Part shown: positions 9,592 to 18,037 of the stretch, piece by piece
Layout of the letters: each line of letters begins with the position of its first letter
How positions within the stretch are numbered: the first letter of the stretch is position 1
Source: Sporosarcina luteola
GTDB taxonomy: Bacteria; Bacillota; Bacilli; Bacillales_A; Planococcaceae
DNA length: 64,000 nucleotides
Assembly (NCBI RefSeq): GCF_023715585.1
Contig: NZ_JAMBOK010000001.1
Span: 682,001 to 746,000 of the forward strand
Direction of reading: 5' to 3'
The notes under the pieces: model-generated
Told to the model about the DNA's origin: nothing
Database searches by the model: none
What the model saw: only the letters and a program-made list of their open reading frames with translations
Program-made: the position numbers and the translations under genes

Positions 9592-9633
9592 TTGACTCAA
9601 CAAAAAAACGTGTTTTCCCAAATTTGACTCAAC
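9592..9633. promoter_or_regulatory. Paired TTGACTCAA sites, likely activator-binding UAS
   Basis: TTGACTCAAC occurs at 9592 and again at 9624, exactly 32 bp apart, about three helical turns. TTGA-C-TCAA is itself an interrupted palindrome. The pair sits about 75-115 bp upstream of the sigma-54 promoter and between a TATAAT (9576-9581) and the start of the activator gene, so it could serve both as enhancer for the operon and as autoregulatory site for the activator. Confidence 0.6.
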
Positions 9634-9654
9634 TAACCTTTAAGGGGTGGTTTC

Positions 9655-11016
9655 ATGCTAGAGAATGAAAAATTAAAAAATAGCGATTTGACATTAGAGT
9701 CCTTTTTAAAAATATTGGATTATTCCTCTGATGAAATTTATGTAGTCGATCGCAATACGCGTATTGTCTATGTAAATAAAAATTGCGAAAAGCACTATGG
9801 TCTAAAAAAAGATGATGTCCTTGGGAAGTTAAATAATGATTTTTTGGATAAAGGCTATTGGGCACCTTCCGTCCTTCCAGAGGTTTTTGAAAAGAAAGAA
9901 CCCGTTTCTATTAGACAGCAAACCTATATTGGCGCAGAGCTATTAACGAGAGCATTTCCAATTCTCAATGAGGCCCAAGACATTGATTATATTGTCATTA
10001 CGTCAACTGAAATCCAGGTTTTTAACCAAATGATTACAATGAATAAACAACAAATCGAAGAAGCCCCAAATCATGATCTTCACGATATCATCATTGCAAA
10101 CGATGAAAAATTCAGGAAGATTTTACAATTTTGCGAGAAAATCGCTCCCACTGACTCCACCGTTTTAATACACGGAGAATCAGGTACAGGAAAAGGGGTC
10201 ATCGCCCATCATTTACACAATATTAGTAATCGAAATAAAGGGCCTTTTTTAAATGTAAACTGTGCAGCAATTCCTGCAGATTTGTTGGAATCCGAATTAT
10301 TTGGTTATACGAGCGGCTCCTTTACAGGGGCCAATAAAGGTGGAAAAACAGGTCTATTTGAGACGGCTGATACTGGGACTATCTTTTTGGATGAAATCGG
10401 AGAATTGGCGTTGCCGTTACAAGCGAAAGTATTGCAAGTTATACAAGACAAACAATTTATACCTATTGGGAGCAATACTAGTAAAACGGTTGATATCCGT
10501 ATTATTGCCGCAACCAATCAAGATTTGGAGGAAATGATTCGAAATAAAACATTCAGGGAGGATTTATATTATCGTCTAAATGTGATTGATATTCACATGC
10601 CGACTTTAGCTGAGAGAAAGGATGATATTATTCCATTGACGTATCGATTTTTAAATAAATTCAATAGCAAATACAATGTAAACAAAGCGATTTCCGAACA
10701 TTGTTTACAAGTACTTTTCCATTATTCTTGGCCTGGTAATGTCCGTCAGTTGGAAAATTTAATGGAACGCCTAGTAATTACGAGTGACTCGATCATTGAG
10801 GTAACCGATTTACCACAAGTGATTACAGAAGAAGTGAAGGAAGTTCCCGAACTTATACATCCTAATTCACTTGACAATGCAATCACCGAAGTTACTCGAA
10901 CATTAATTAAAAGATCATATGCAAAACATGGGTCGACTCGAGGCGTTGCAAGCGATTTAGCTATCAGCCAATCGAAAGCCTCTAGGTTAATCCGCGAATT
11001 TTGTTCAAACGAGTGA
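9655..11016 (+). CDS. Sigma-54-dependent transcriptional activator with PAS sensor
   Basis: A 453-residue protein. Residues about 15-120 form a PAS-like domain (YSSDEIYVVDRNTRIVYVNK). Residues about 145-370 are an AAA+ domain with Walker A GESGTGKG, the sigma-54 contact loop GSFTGA (usual form GAFTGA), Walker B TGTIFLDEIGEL and the arginine-finger region. The C-terminal end is a Fis-type HTH (STRGVASDLAISQSKASRLI). Ribosome site AAGGGGTGG precedes the ATG. It is divergent from the catabolic operon and probably activates it when the PAS domain senses the substrate or a metabolite. The GSFTGA variant keeps the functional F, T and G. Confidence 0.9.
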   Translation: MLENEKLKNSDLTLESFLKILDYSSDEIYVVDRNTRIVYVNKNCEKHYGLKKDDVLGKLNNDFLDKGYWAPSVLPEVFEKKEPVSIRQQTYIGAELLTRAFPILNEAQDIDYIVITSTEIQVFNQMITMNKQQIEEAPNHDLHDIIIANDEKFRKILQFCEKIAPTDSTVLIHGESGTGKGVIAHHLHNISNRNKGPFLNVNCAAIPADLLESELFGYTSGSFTGANKGGKTGLFETADTGTIFLDEIGELALPLQAKVLQVIQDKQFIPIGSNTSKTVDIRIIAATNQDLEEMIRNKTFREDLYYRLNVIDIHMPTLAERKDDIIPLTYRFLNKFNSKYNVNKAISEHCLQVLFHYSWPGNVRQLENLMERLVITSDSIIEVTDLPQVITEEVKEVPELIHPNSLDNAITEVTRTLIKRSYAKHGSTRGVASDLAISQSKASRLIREFCSNE

Positions 11017-11038
11017 TCTACATATAGTGACAAAAAGG

Positions 11039-11080
11039 AAAGACTGTTCCTTGTCAAACATTGACAAAGAACGGTCTTTT
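11039..11080 (+). terminator. Terminator of the activator gene
   Basis: AAAGACTGTTCCTTGTCAA and TTGACAAAGAACGGTCTTTT form a long stem with a 3-nt loop and a terminal T-run, about 20 bp after the stop codon. Confidence 0.85.
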
Positions 11081-11278
11081 CATTTGTAAAGGAGGATAAG
11101 CATTAAACTGATTCAATCGCCAAATGGAAAGCATTTGTTTATCGCAACAAGAGTAGGTAATGTTCTAGGCAGTTTTCGCAAAGAATGTTTTTTCATTTGC
11201 CAAAAAGGAATTTTCTGTTAAAATATACATATAACTAAATAGCTAGACTTCTTAAACGATTCGGAGGTAGATGATAAA

Positions 11279-11737
11279 ATGAAATTGAAACTGTTTATGT
11301 TGCTTATATATTCATATCTCATTGCTTTTTCAACAAATTTAATCCCGTCACTGAAACATCCTGATTCAACTATGAATATTTTCAATTTACTCGCTACTAC
11401 TTTGTTTCTAATCACTTTGCTAATATTCATTAATAAAGGGTCCTATAGTGGCAAACTAAATAAAGGGGTAAAGGTGTTTTTAATATTTGGTTTCATATCT
11501 GGTTTAGTTGTTTATATTATTAAAATGTTTGAGGGTAGTATGATGGATAACGCTATTTTGGATATGATAGCGTCAATTCAATATCCGTTTTATTTGATGT
11601 TCACAACACCGTTATTTGGAGTCAATTACCTATTCGGCATAAACTATGAGACTTTCTCATTGTTAATGTCAGTAGTATATGTCCTCGTATTTATTTTCGT
11701 ATTGAGTTTTAAAAAAGTAGATACACAAAATGTATAG
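11279..11737 (+). CDS. Small integral membrane protein, unknown function
   Basis: A 152-residue protein with four hydrophobic segments: an N-terminal one with LFMLLIYSYLIAFSTN, then FNLLATTLFLITLLIF, then VFLIFGFISGLVVYII, and a C-terminal VVYVLVFIFVLSFKK. GGAGG lies 10 nt before the ATG. I do not recognise the family. It marks the left edge of the accessory region and is followed at once by repeat R3. Confidence 0.7.
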   Translation: MKLKLFMLLIYSYLIAFSTNLIPSLKHPDSTMNIFNLLATTLFLITLLIFINKGSYSGKLNKGVKVFLIFGFISGLVVYIIKMFEGSMMDNAILDMIASIQYPFYLMFTTPLFGVNYLFGINYETFSLLMSVVYVLVFIFVLSFKKVDTQNV

Positions 11738-11759
11738 GTAGACCTCTGCGTAGAGGTTA

Positions 11760-12187
11760 CAGACTGTAGAAAAAAGGGTTGGAAATCATAGATTTCCAAC
11801 CCTTTTGCTTAGACATGTACATGTTAACAGTCAGTAGACTGAAATTCGTTGATTTCCGTTCCGAGTGGACGCTTTCCGGGGGGCTTGCCCTCAGCCTCCT
11901 CGGATGTGCTCCCAACGCTATCGCTTTTGCGAGCAGTGTTTTTTGCGGCCCTAAGGGAGCAGTGTTTTTTTTTGCGACCCTAAGGGAGCAGGATGTGGAG
12001 GCTGCCTTAATTTCTGCAAAGAACGCAGAAATTAAGGCAAATCGAACCCTACGTTGTTCGATTGGCTGAAGCCGTGCCCGCGGAAAACGTCCGCTCGCAG
12101 TGCAGATCAACATTGTAGCTTTATCTCTATTTTAAAAGAAAAAGACTGTAGGCAAACACCCAAATTCATGGTGTTTGTCTACAGTCT
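11760..12187. repeat. Interspersed repeat R3, copy A (head-to-head chimera)
   Basis: This stretch resembles two other blocks in the window (61779-62060 and 62462-62785). Its right half, from about 11930 to a terminal hairpin at 12143-12187 (AGACTGTAGGCAAACACC pairing with GGTGTTTGTCTACAGTCT), is near-identical to copy B in inverted orientation. Its left half, with a GGGTTGG/CCAACCC hairpin at about 11777-11805, matches the far end of copy C inverted. No protein is encoded; open frames across it are repeat artefacts. Copies B and C flank a transposase remnant, which suggests R3 derives from, or travels with, an IS1182-type element. Confidence 0.75.
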
Positions 12188-12311
12188 GAAGCATCCCAAA
12201 GGATGCTTCAGTTAAATTTTAATTAGCTTTTTTGAATAAATTATGAGCGTTTTCCCTAAAATCCCCCGCGTTCTTTTTATGTTGTTCTCTCATCAGTTTA
12301 TAATTTTCATT

Positions 12312-12482
12312 ATTAATCCTACTCTGTTAATTGCACCGGCCTTGCCTATATTCTATGAAGAATGGAGTTGGTTCCTGATTTACCCTTTAACTTAATAAAC
12401 ATCTGAAGGCTCAGCCTTTTTTAAAAAAACTATTTCAGAGTCTCTTTTGTTGTGCAATTGCATTTTTTAATTTTTATGGGAG
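12312..12482. repeat. Truncated copy of repeat R2
   Basis: From ATTAATCCTACTCTG through TTGCACCGGCCTTGCC to the end TTATGGGAG, this stretch follows the right half of the 375-bp R2 elements at 14848-15221 and 20149-20524. The structured left half is missing. It is not embedded in an R1 palindrome, so it is an older, decayed copy. Confidence 0.65.
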
Positions 12483-12540
12483 TTAAGATAAAAAGTGAAG
12501 CTTGCAACAGCCACCCGTTCAAAGAACAGAGAAAATACTT

Positions 12541-13266
12541 TTATGCTTTTTCCATGTCAAACTTCGCAAATTCTTTCAGGCGATTTCGATTGTAAGACCG
12601 AATTACACCCCAAAGAAAAAATAAAATACCTGAAATAGTAAAGATAATATAATAAAGAAACTTATACTTCTGATAACTGTAGGTTTTATATTGCCATTCT
12701 ACACGCCAGTCATTTCCGGTATCACCAATGTAACCAACTCTCATCATATCTGATTCTCCCGCATTTTCTTGTCCGTGAATAAATACCTTTTCGGAATCAT
12801 TTGAGAGTGCAAAGTAACTAATGTTATCAACCCACTTTGAATTCCGCACAACCATATCTTCTAAGGCAAGTTTATCTTCGGAGGTGAAGTCATCCTTCGT
12901 TTGATATGCTTGTGCCACATTAGTCATCATATCATGAGTTTCACCGTACTTTTTGTCCCTCATGAATAAACTTAGCGAAACAACTAAACCTATTAGTAAA
13001 AATATAACAGCTAAACGTAATAGCCCTTTTGCAAATTTCTTTTGAGATCGAAATATGGTAAATAACCCTCTTGTAATTTGTTTTTCATCTCCGAATCTTT
13101 CCAGTGCAATAGATACTGCTTCTCGCTCTGATTTTCCTTCTGCTTTTAACTCTTCCACAGTTTCCAGTAAATGTGAACGCATTTCTCGTTTCAACTCTTT
13201 TGCTTCTTCCCCATTTAAATGGGCATATATTGAGTTGACAAATTGATCTATTTGTTTCACTACCAT
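12541..13266 (-). CDS. HAAS/DUF1700-type membrane protein paired with a dead PadR gene
   Basis: A 241-residue protein. The N-terminal 75 residues are a helical HAAS/permease-prefix-like domain (IYAHLNGEEAKELKREM, then ALERFGDEKQITRGL), followed by a TM helix (LLRLAVIFLLIGLVVSLSLF), an extracytoplasmic region and a second TM helix near the C-terminus. Such proteins are normally encoded next to a PadR repressor; here the upstream PadR gene is decayed. AGGAGGAGA lies directly before the ATG, so the GTG two codons later may be the real start. A shortened paralogue lies at 19554-20066. The role is probably envelope signalling; no catalytic motif is seen. Confidence 0.7.
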   Translation of the reverse strand: MVVKQIDQFVNSIYAHLNGEEAKELKREMRSHLLETVEELKAEGKSEREAVSIALERFGDEKQITRGLFTIFRSQKKFAKGLLRLAVIFLLIGLVVSLSLFMRDKKYGETHDMMTNVAQAYQTKDDFTSEDKLALEDMVVRNSKWVDNISYFALSNDSEKVFIHGQENAGESDMMRVGYIGDTGNDWRVEWQYKTYSYQKYKFLYYIIFTISGILFFLWGVIRSYNRNRLKEFAKFDMEKA

Positions 13267-13470
13267 TCTCCTCCTTCTAAAAAACGAGTCAATATCTCTT
13301 TATACAATTCTCCATTCCTTACGTATTTCTCCAAAGCCTTCTTCACCAAGTGATGTATGTTTTTATATTTCCGTCATCCTCCAGGTTCTTGTTCATCAGT
13401 CCAACAATATTCGATTCATTTATTCTTTTCTTATCGCTTTAGGGACAAATAAAGAGTACCTTCCTTTAAT
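13260..13470 (-). pseudogene. Decayed PadR-family regulator
   Basis: The minus strand reads EGTLYLSLKR, stop, EKNK, stop, IEYCWTDEQEPGG, stop, RKYKNIHHLVKKALEK and ends FLEGGEW at a stop overlapping the HAAS gene. This follows the intact PadR protein at 14395-14745 (KEGTLYLSLKRLEKNQW, then DEQGPGGRRKYYKL, then FLEGGKK) closely enough to identify it. There are at least three in-frame stops. The PadR-HAAS pair was therefore duplicated and this regulator then lost. Confidence 0.8.
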
Positions 13471-13583
13471 TAAAGTCCCTCCACTTCTTCCTGAAACCAT
13501 ACAAGTAACTTTCCGCGTTAGAAAGAATAATAAGCTAATTATTACTGTTATAGACTAAAGCACCCGTTTATTTAATACTGAAA

Positions 13584-14408
13584 TCAACTATTTGTCATTG
13601 ATAATTGTCTATTACCAACCAATCGGTAAATAAAATAACCAAAAATATTCAGTGTAGCAAATACAATAATCCATCCAACATGTAAGCGTCTATGATGATA
13701 GGCGTTAATAGTTGCCCAGATGGTAAACAATGTCCAATAAAGACCTAGGCCTACTAAGAGTAAAATAATAGCCGCTCCTTCATAACTTGCTGTTTCAATT
13801 TCAACATGCCAGGTATTGTTACTTTCACCATTTCCATTGATTATTGGGAATCCCGTACTATTCCAAGTGTTGGGTAAAATTTCTTCTCGATAACTATATA
13901 TTGGTTCAACGGGTATATTAGTAGAAATTAGTTTTTCATGATTATATATGCTAATTCCAATAATTCTTCTGCTACTTTGTACAATTTCCTGAATATCAGT
14001 TTTAAGTTTTGTTGGTACTCGTTCACTATCACCTAAATTGTGAACAATTTGAGAAGCGACCTGATTACTTTGATCCAATTTACTTTTTTCGATAGACTTT
14101 ACAGTACTAAAAATGAAAGCGGAAATTAGAAGACATGCAATCGCTGTATAAAGCACCCATTTCGCAAATGTTTTTTGCGCTTTAGATAATTGATCTACAA
14201 CCGAACGCATTACTTTTTCTCCACCGAATCTTCCAATTGCAATTTCGATTGCTTCTTGTTCAGATTTTCCTTCTCTTTTCAATTCGTGAACTGCCTCTAG
14301 TAAATGGCTTTTCATTTCTGCCTTTAATTCATTTAATTCTAGTATTTCTTTTTTACTTCCTCCTACATTTTTATAAACCGAATCAACAAATGCTTCAATC
14401 TGCTTCAT
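13584..14408 (-). CDS. HAAS-domain membrane protein, partner of PadR
   Basis: A 274-residue protein with the same plan as the 12541 gene: an N-terminal helical HAAS-like domain (LNELKAEMKSHLLEAVHEL, then AIGRFGGEKVMRSVV), TM helix WVLYTAIACLLISAFIF, an external domain of about 100 residues and two C-terminal TM helices. Its start overlaps the end of the PadR gene by 14 bp, so the two are co-translated. An R1 half-copy (13552-13577) abuts its 3' end. The partnership with PadR suggests a stress-responsive signalling pair; the signal is unknown. Confidence 0.75.
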   Translation of the reverse strand: MKQIEAFVDSVYKNVGGSKKEILELNELKAEMKSHLLEAVHELKREGKSEQEAIEIAIGRFGGEKVMRSVVDQLSKAQKTFAKWVLYTAIACLLISAFIFSTVKSIEKSKLDQSNQVASQIVHNLGDSERVPTKLKTDIQEIVQSSRRIIGISIYNHEKLISTNIPVEPIYSYREEILPNTWNSTGFPIINGNGESNNTWHVEIETASYEGAAIILLLVGLGLYWTLFTIWATINAYHHRRLHVGWIIVFATLNIFGYFIYRLVGNRQLSMTNS

Positions 14409-14745
14409 ATTTTTTTCCTCCCTCCAAAAACGAATCCATCAATTTTTTCACAAATTCCCATTCCTTACGTTTTTCTTCAAATGCTTCTTCACCAAGTGGT
14501 GTAAGTTTATAATATTTTCTTCTTCCACCTGGCCCTTGTTCATCACCCCAGTAGGATTCAATCCATTGATTTTTCTCTAATCTCTTTAAAGATAAATACA
14601 GAGTACCTTCTTTTACTTCGAATTTTTCGTTGCTTCTTTCTCGCACTAATTTTGCTAACTCATAGCCATACATATCTCTTGTATGTACAAGCGATAGAAT
14701 TAACGTATCAATATGACCTTTTAGAACCTCTTTATTCACTTCCAA
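14395..14745 (-). CDS. PadR-family transcriptional regulator
   Basis: A 116-residue winged-helix repressor. Motifs: LKGHIDTLILSLVHTRDMYG, then YELAKLVRE, then VKEGTLYLSLKRLEKNQW and GPGGRRKYYKLTPLG, all typical of PadR. It probably represses its own operon with the downstream HAAS membrane protein. The AT-rich stretch upstream (14760-14810) holds TATAATATATATTAC, a plausible promoter/operator. The R2 insertion begins about 100 bp upstream. Confidence 0.88.
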   Translation of the reverse strand: MEVNKEVLKGHIDTLILSLVHTRDMYGYELAKLVRERSNEKFEVKEGTLYLSLKRLEKNQWIESYWGDEQGPGGRRKYYKLTPLGEEAFEEKRKEWEFVKKLMDSFLEGGKKYEAD

Positions 14746-14847
14746 TTTTTCTCACCTCTTAATTCCGTTATAATATATATTACTCTATATTGCAAGGTAT
14801 TACTTTAAAAAAATATCTTATCTACTTAAACTATTCTGGCCCGTTAG

Positions 14848-15221
14848 CCATCCATGCAGCAAAAAACGCTGCACCACAGAGGATGAAGGTTATTTCAGAA
14901 CGGGTATGAATTAGTATGGCTGGCGAAGAAGGTCGATCAACTATGGTGCCATTGAGCCCATCCGTTAGTCTGACTCCAACGACCACGGTGCATCACAGAC
15001 TGTCGCACTCTATACGAGTAGCACTCATGGGAGATTAATCCTACTCTGGTTATTGCACCAGCCTTGCCTATATTCTAAGAAGTATGGAGTTGGTTCCTGA
15101 ACTAACTATCAACTTCATATACACAATCTGAAGGTTCAGACTTTTTTAAAAAAATCTTTTTCTGAGTCTCTTTCGTTGTGCAATTTTATAGATTTTGAGC
15201 GTTTTTTAATTTTCATGGGAG
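14848..15221. repeat. R2 element, copy 1, inserted in an R1 palindrome
   Basis: A 374-bp block that is near-identical to 20149-20524. The left flank ends ...GGCCCGTTAG and the right flank resumes TTGAATAAG; joining them restores the R1 sequence GTTAGTTGAATAAG. The dinucleotide AG (CT on the other strand) is present at both junctions. Near the left end is a hairpin GCAGC/GCTGC (14856-14872); in copy 2 the same stem is GTAGCGC/GCGCTAC, a covarying change. The middle is the structured core listed separately. No transposase is encoded, so this is a non-autonomous mobile element. Confidence 0.75.
14918..15063. ncRNA. Candidate structured RNA, core of R2 copy 1 (strand undecided)
   Basis: A 146-nt core can fold as nested stems: GGC (14918) with GCC (15061), TGGTGC (14944) with GCACCA (15055), CCCAT (14957) with ATGGG (15027), and AGTCTG (14967) with CAGACT (14996). 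CGAC (14980) could also pair with GTCG (15002) as a pseudoknot. The core is almost unchanged in copy 2 (20223-20368), while the flanking parts of R2 differ more. This pattern fits a functional RNA such as an IS110 bridge RNA or an IS605/OMEGA-type RNA, but I cannot assign a class. The strand cannot be decided from pairing alone. Confidence 0.5.
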
Positions 15222-15235
15222 TTGAATAAGATTCT

Positions 15236-15576
15236 TTAAATATAATCCATAAAAGTTCCGTCCTTTACATAACCATAAACCTTGATAGAATTACCTAATA
15301 CCTCACCTGGAACGTGTATCTCTTTTAGGGTTTTCAACAATTCATTTTTCATTTCTTCACTTTCAAATTTAATTTCCAACCATTCAATTGTTTTATAGCT
15401 TTCCTTATTTCCATCTGTTTTGAAATGATGAAACCATTTGCATCCCACTCACAAATATAATTAGTCTCAATATCCTTCTGTCTCCAATAGATAAGTTCTG
15501 GTATATCAATCATTGCTAACCAAATTTCTTCCCATTTTGTATCATTCATTAGACTTTGGTATCCAGCAAAACTCAT
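15236..15576 (-). pseudogene. DUF6678-like gene split by a frameshift
   Basis: The first part starts MSFAGYQSLMNDTKWEEIW and runs to TNYICEWDANG. The rest is in another frame (KWFHHFKTDGNKESYKTIEW, ending VYGYVKDGTFMDYI). The two frames overlap at about 15440 and together give one protein of about 112 residues, the usual size for this family of small hypothetical proteins. A single-base change near GATGCAAATGG explains the break. The right junction of R2 lies only 14 bp from the stop codon. Confidence 0.7.
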
Positions 15577-15621
15577 TTTTTGCCTCCTATTGTGTATTTT
15601 ATAATTAGCACTTTACTACTT

Positions 15622-15716
15622 CTTCTTAAACTAAACTGCTGCGTTAGTTCAATAAGAACATTGAGCCGTCTAGTAGCCCAATGTTCTTAAAGTAAAGCAC
15701 CCGTTAGTTGAATAAG
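15622..15716. repeat. R1 repeat, full composite copy (95 bp)
   Basis: The clearest R1 unit. Outer arms CTTCTTAAACTAAAC and GTTAGTTGAATAAG pair imperfectly. Inner arms (GTTAGTTCAATAAG, AAGAACATTG) pair with CAATGTTCTT and TAAAGTAAA. Unpaired spacers TGCTGCG and GCACCC lie between the two stem blocks, and AGCCGTCTAGTAGCC forms the end loop. It sits at the 3' side of the next minus-strand gene. The two-block stem with spacer and loop recalls the layout of integron attC sites, although the attC core sequence is absent. Confidence 0.7.
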
Positions 15717-15745
15717 GACCTAGATTTTCTAATTTATATAATCTT

Positions 15746-16084
15746 TTAACTTACTGGACCGTAAATTTCAATGAATTTCCCGCTGTAAGCATCAATAACT
15801 ACGGTAGGTTCTTTTCCATTATATATAATCGTGACTTCCCATTTATATCTATTAAAAAAACGACCTTCACGTTCAATTAAGTTAGCGATGATATTTTCCG
15901 GAGTAACTTTCAGTCCTTCATCTAGATTTGCCTTTTCCCAACTTTCTGGTGGATTTTTAAGGATTTCTTCAGCTCTTTTTACTGCTTCATACGTTGTCAG
16001 AATAGGTTTTTCATAAAAAAATGCAAAAGTTACCACTGACAAAAGTGATATTAGTAAAGCACATATCAAGATATTCTTTTTCAT
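15746..16084 (-). CDS. Secreted or membrane-anchored PepSY-like small protein
   Basis: A 112-residue protein with an N-terminal hydrophobic segment (ILICALLISLLSVVTFAFF), then a short domain ending in WEVTIIYNGKEPTVVIDAY and SGKFIEIYG, which is the pattern of PepSY domains. There is no lipobox cysteine, so a TM anchor or signal peptide is likely. It lies between R1 copies like its neighbours. A regulator of extracellular proteases is the general PepSY idea; nothing here is specific. Confidence 0.6.
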   Translation of the reverse strand: MKKNILICALLISLLSVVTFAFFYEKPILTTYEAVKRAEEILKNPPESWEKANLDEGLKVTPENIIANLIEREGRFFNRYKWEVTIIYNGKEPTVVIDAYSGKFIEIYGPVS

Positions 16085-16214
16085 TAAATAGCTCTCTCCT
16101 TTTTAGTCATAGAACTTCCCTAACACAACATCCCTTTGGACTTCAAGACCACCAGAAGATGCTATCTGTCCCCCTGACTCGAAACTTTTAACCGTAAGCA
16201 TTTCCTTTTAACAC

Positions 16215-16247
16215 TCTTAACTAAACTGCTTCGTTAGTTGAAGAACA
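16215..16247. repeat. R1 repeat, single palindrome
   Basis: TCTTAACTAAACTGC, CG and TTAGTTGAAGAAC form one R1 half-unit, between the PepSY-like gene and the immunity-like gene. Confidence 0.6.
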
Positions 16248-16355
16248 GAAGTACCTCTTGAACCTTATTAAGAAAGCCACCAGCCATTTTGCTTGCAAAT
16301 TAAATTAATAACTATACGCTTTTAGTTAAACTTTACTTAAAGTCTAATAATGTCT

Positions 16356-17243
16356 TCAAAGACCCCAAGCTTGTTTATTCGAAAATGTTTCATAATCGTA
16401 GGTACTTGTATAACTAAAATTGTCTTTTGTTTTTCTCTTGTAAGCTTTGGTAGTGACAGATAACAATTCCTCAAACTCAAGATCTAAATCAAGCATAGAT
16501 GGATTGGCTAATATTCTTTCAAAATATGCTTGTCCTCTTGCCATAACAGCACATCTGGCATACAGAAATTGATCTGGCGAGAAATAACTATCTGCTTCAG
16601 TGGTTTGGTGTGCATGGGTAGGCGTATCAAGCAAGAATAACTTATAACTAAGTGTTTCTTCAAAAGCAAATATGGTCTCAACTGTACGTTCGCTCAACTC
16701 TTTGATAAGGATGCCCACATTCTTTTTGAGCGGCTTATGTTGCCCTCCATCCAATAAACAAATTAAGCCCCAAAATTCAGCATCGTCCATATGGTCATAT
16801 GTTAACTTATCGCCATTTTCGTTATCTTTTACTTCCTTTATCATCAAGTTAAGCGAATCTTTATTTTCTCTTTCCCACTCTTCTTGATAAATTAAATCCA
16901 TTGGCAAATAGTCTTTCCAATTCCCTGCATAACGGTTCGATTTTAATTCTTCTTCATGTTTAGAAATTTCTTCTGTACCAAGCCATATATAATTCTTAGA
17001 CGGATAGCCATCAACCCAGAATATAGACCACTCTGCACCTTCTATCATACCCCTGCTTTGATAAAAAGCCTTTCTTAAACTTTGATGATTTGGAGATGGC
17101 ATTTCTTTTTCGTAATAATTTGTTAAAAACAATAAAAAAGAATTATCGACCCTATTTAAAACTTTAACGGCTCCCCACTTATCGCTCGGCAATTTAACTG
17201 CATAAAGATCTCCTATGTTTACATCCACTTTTAACTTCTTCAC
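16356..17243 (-). CDS. Imm26-like / DUF4240 protein, probable orphan immunity protein
   Basis: A 295-residue cytoplasmic protein. The first 115 residues (GDLYAVKLPSDKWGAVKVLN) resemble the Imm26 immunity domain. From about residue 155 the protein reads DDAEFWGLICLLDGG, then LSYKLFLLDTPTHAH, then FLYARCAVMARGQAYFE, typical of DUF4240, found in polymorphic-toxin immunity contexts. No toxin gene is adjacent, so it may be a stand-alone immunity gene. Start ATG, with TGGGGGTGAAAATG upstream. It is bounded by R1 repeats on both sides, like a cassette. Confidence 0.6.
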   Translation of the reverse strand: MKKLKVDVNIGDLYAVKLPSDKWGAVKVLNRVDNSFLLFLTNYYEKEMPSPNHQSLRKAFYQSRGMIEGAEWSIFWVDGYPSKNYIWLGTEEISKHEEELKSNRYAGNWKDYLPMDLIYQEEWERENKDSLNLMIKEVKDNENGDKLTYDHMDDAEFWGLICLLDGGQHKPLKKNVGILIKELSERTVETIFAFEETLSYKLFLLDTPTHAHQTTEADSYFSPDQFLYARCAVMARGQAYFERILANPSMLDLDLEFEELLSVTTKAYKRKTKDNFSYTSTYDYETFSNKQAWGL

Positions 17244-17283
17244 ATTTTCACCCCCAATAATAAAGAATTCTTCGAGTAAACTT

Positions 17284-17374
17284 CTCCTTATCGAACTAAA
17301 TGCCGTGTTAGTTCAATAAGAAAAGCTACCCTTACAGGCAGCGACGTGTTTAACTAAAGCACCCGTTAGTTCGC
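17284..17374. repeat. R1 repeat, composite copy with diverged loop
   Basis: The sequence runs CCTTATCGAACTAAATGCC to GTTAGTTCAATAAGAAAAGC, then a different middle, then GTGTTTAACTAAAGCACCC and GTTAGTTCG. The lipoprotein gene on its right uses the TAA inside the repeat's AACTAAC as its stop codon. Confidence 0.6.
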
Positions 17375-17821
17375 CAAGGCATTTTTAAGGTTTTGAGTAT
17401 TTTCTCTATCTAATTCGCCGAATCCTTCGGTTTCCTTATTACTGATAATTGTAGCTGTTTCATTTTCCTCAAACCAAATGCGATATTCATAAAGTCTTTC
17501 AGGCATATTTTTATCATAAGAATGAAATAAAGTAATGAATACATCTTCTTTTCTTGCCATTTCTGCTTCTACATTTGGATTCCACTTCACATTCACTAAA
17601 GACTTTTTAACTAAATTTAATTTTTCTGGATCAGTGATAGTCACAACGTCCTCATAATCCCCTTTTTCATTCACTTTTTGGACATCGACTCTTGTTACTT
17701 CTCCTTCTTCTTCAAACACTTCTTGGATATCAACCTTTGGTAATTCTCCTTCTTTTTCAGAACAAGCTGAAAGTATTACTCCTAGAATTAAAAATAAAGT
17801 TAGACCAATTATTCTTTTCAT
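17366..17821 (-). CDS. Small lipoprotein, unknown function
   Basis: A 151-residue protein with a signal peptide and lipobox (LFLILGVILSACSEK), so it is tethered to the outer face of the membrane. The mature part is acidic and has no known motif. Its last codons lie inside an R1 repeat, which provides the stop codon (GCG AAC TAA). AAGGGG precedes the ATG. Function unknown. Confidence 0.65.
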   Translation of the reverse strand: MKRIIGLTLFLILGVILSACSEKEGELPKVDIQEVFEEEGEVTRVDVQKVNEKGDYEDVVTITDPEKLNLVKKSLVNVKWNPNVEAEMARKEDVFITLFHSYDKNMPERLYEYRIWFEENETATIISNKETEGFGELDRENTQNLKNALAN

Positions 17822-17936
17822 TTCTAACCCCTTCTCGTTGTTCTTTTAAAACCATTAATATAGTTATACTTTTCAACCAAACACCCCTTATGAAAAATTA
17901 GACTAATCCAAGTAAATTTAGTTTCACAATTACCTT

Positions 17937-18035
17937 CTCTTATTGAACTAACCTGCACCTTTAGTTGAATAAGAGAAAAGAGCCATCTAAGCAGCCCAAT
18001 GTTCTTCATGTAAAGCACTAGTTAGTTCAACAAGA
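17937..18035. repeat. R1 repeat, composite copy
   Basis: TCTTATTGAACTAACCTGC, TTTAGTTGAATAAGA, a middle with AGAGCCATCTAAGCAGCC, then ATGTTCTTCATGTAAAGCAC and GTTAGTTCAACAAG. Same architecture as the copy at 15622. It lies directly 3' of the 18038 gene. Confidence 0.65.
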
Positions 18036-18037
18036 AA

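Noticed and set aside
11102-11221. A 39-codon frame after AGGAGG, starting with ATT
   Set aside because: It needs a very rare start codon and shows no recognisable protein pattern; probably a decayed gene start.
11757-12113. Open frames of about 100 codons on both strands of repeat R3
   Set aside because: They follow the inverted repeat structure of R3 and recur in copies B and C with different frames.
14848-15221. R2 as a group II (IIC-attC) intron
   Set aside because: No GUGYG start, no recognisable domain V and no reverse transcriptase; length is also too short.
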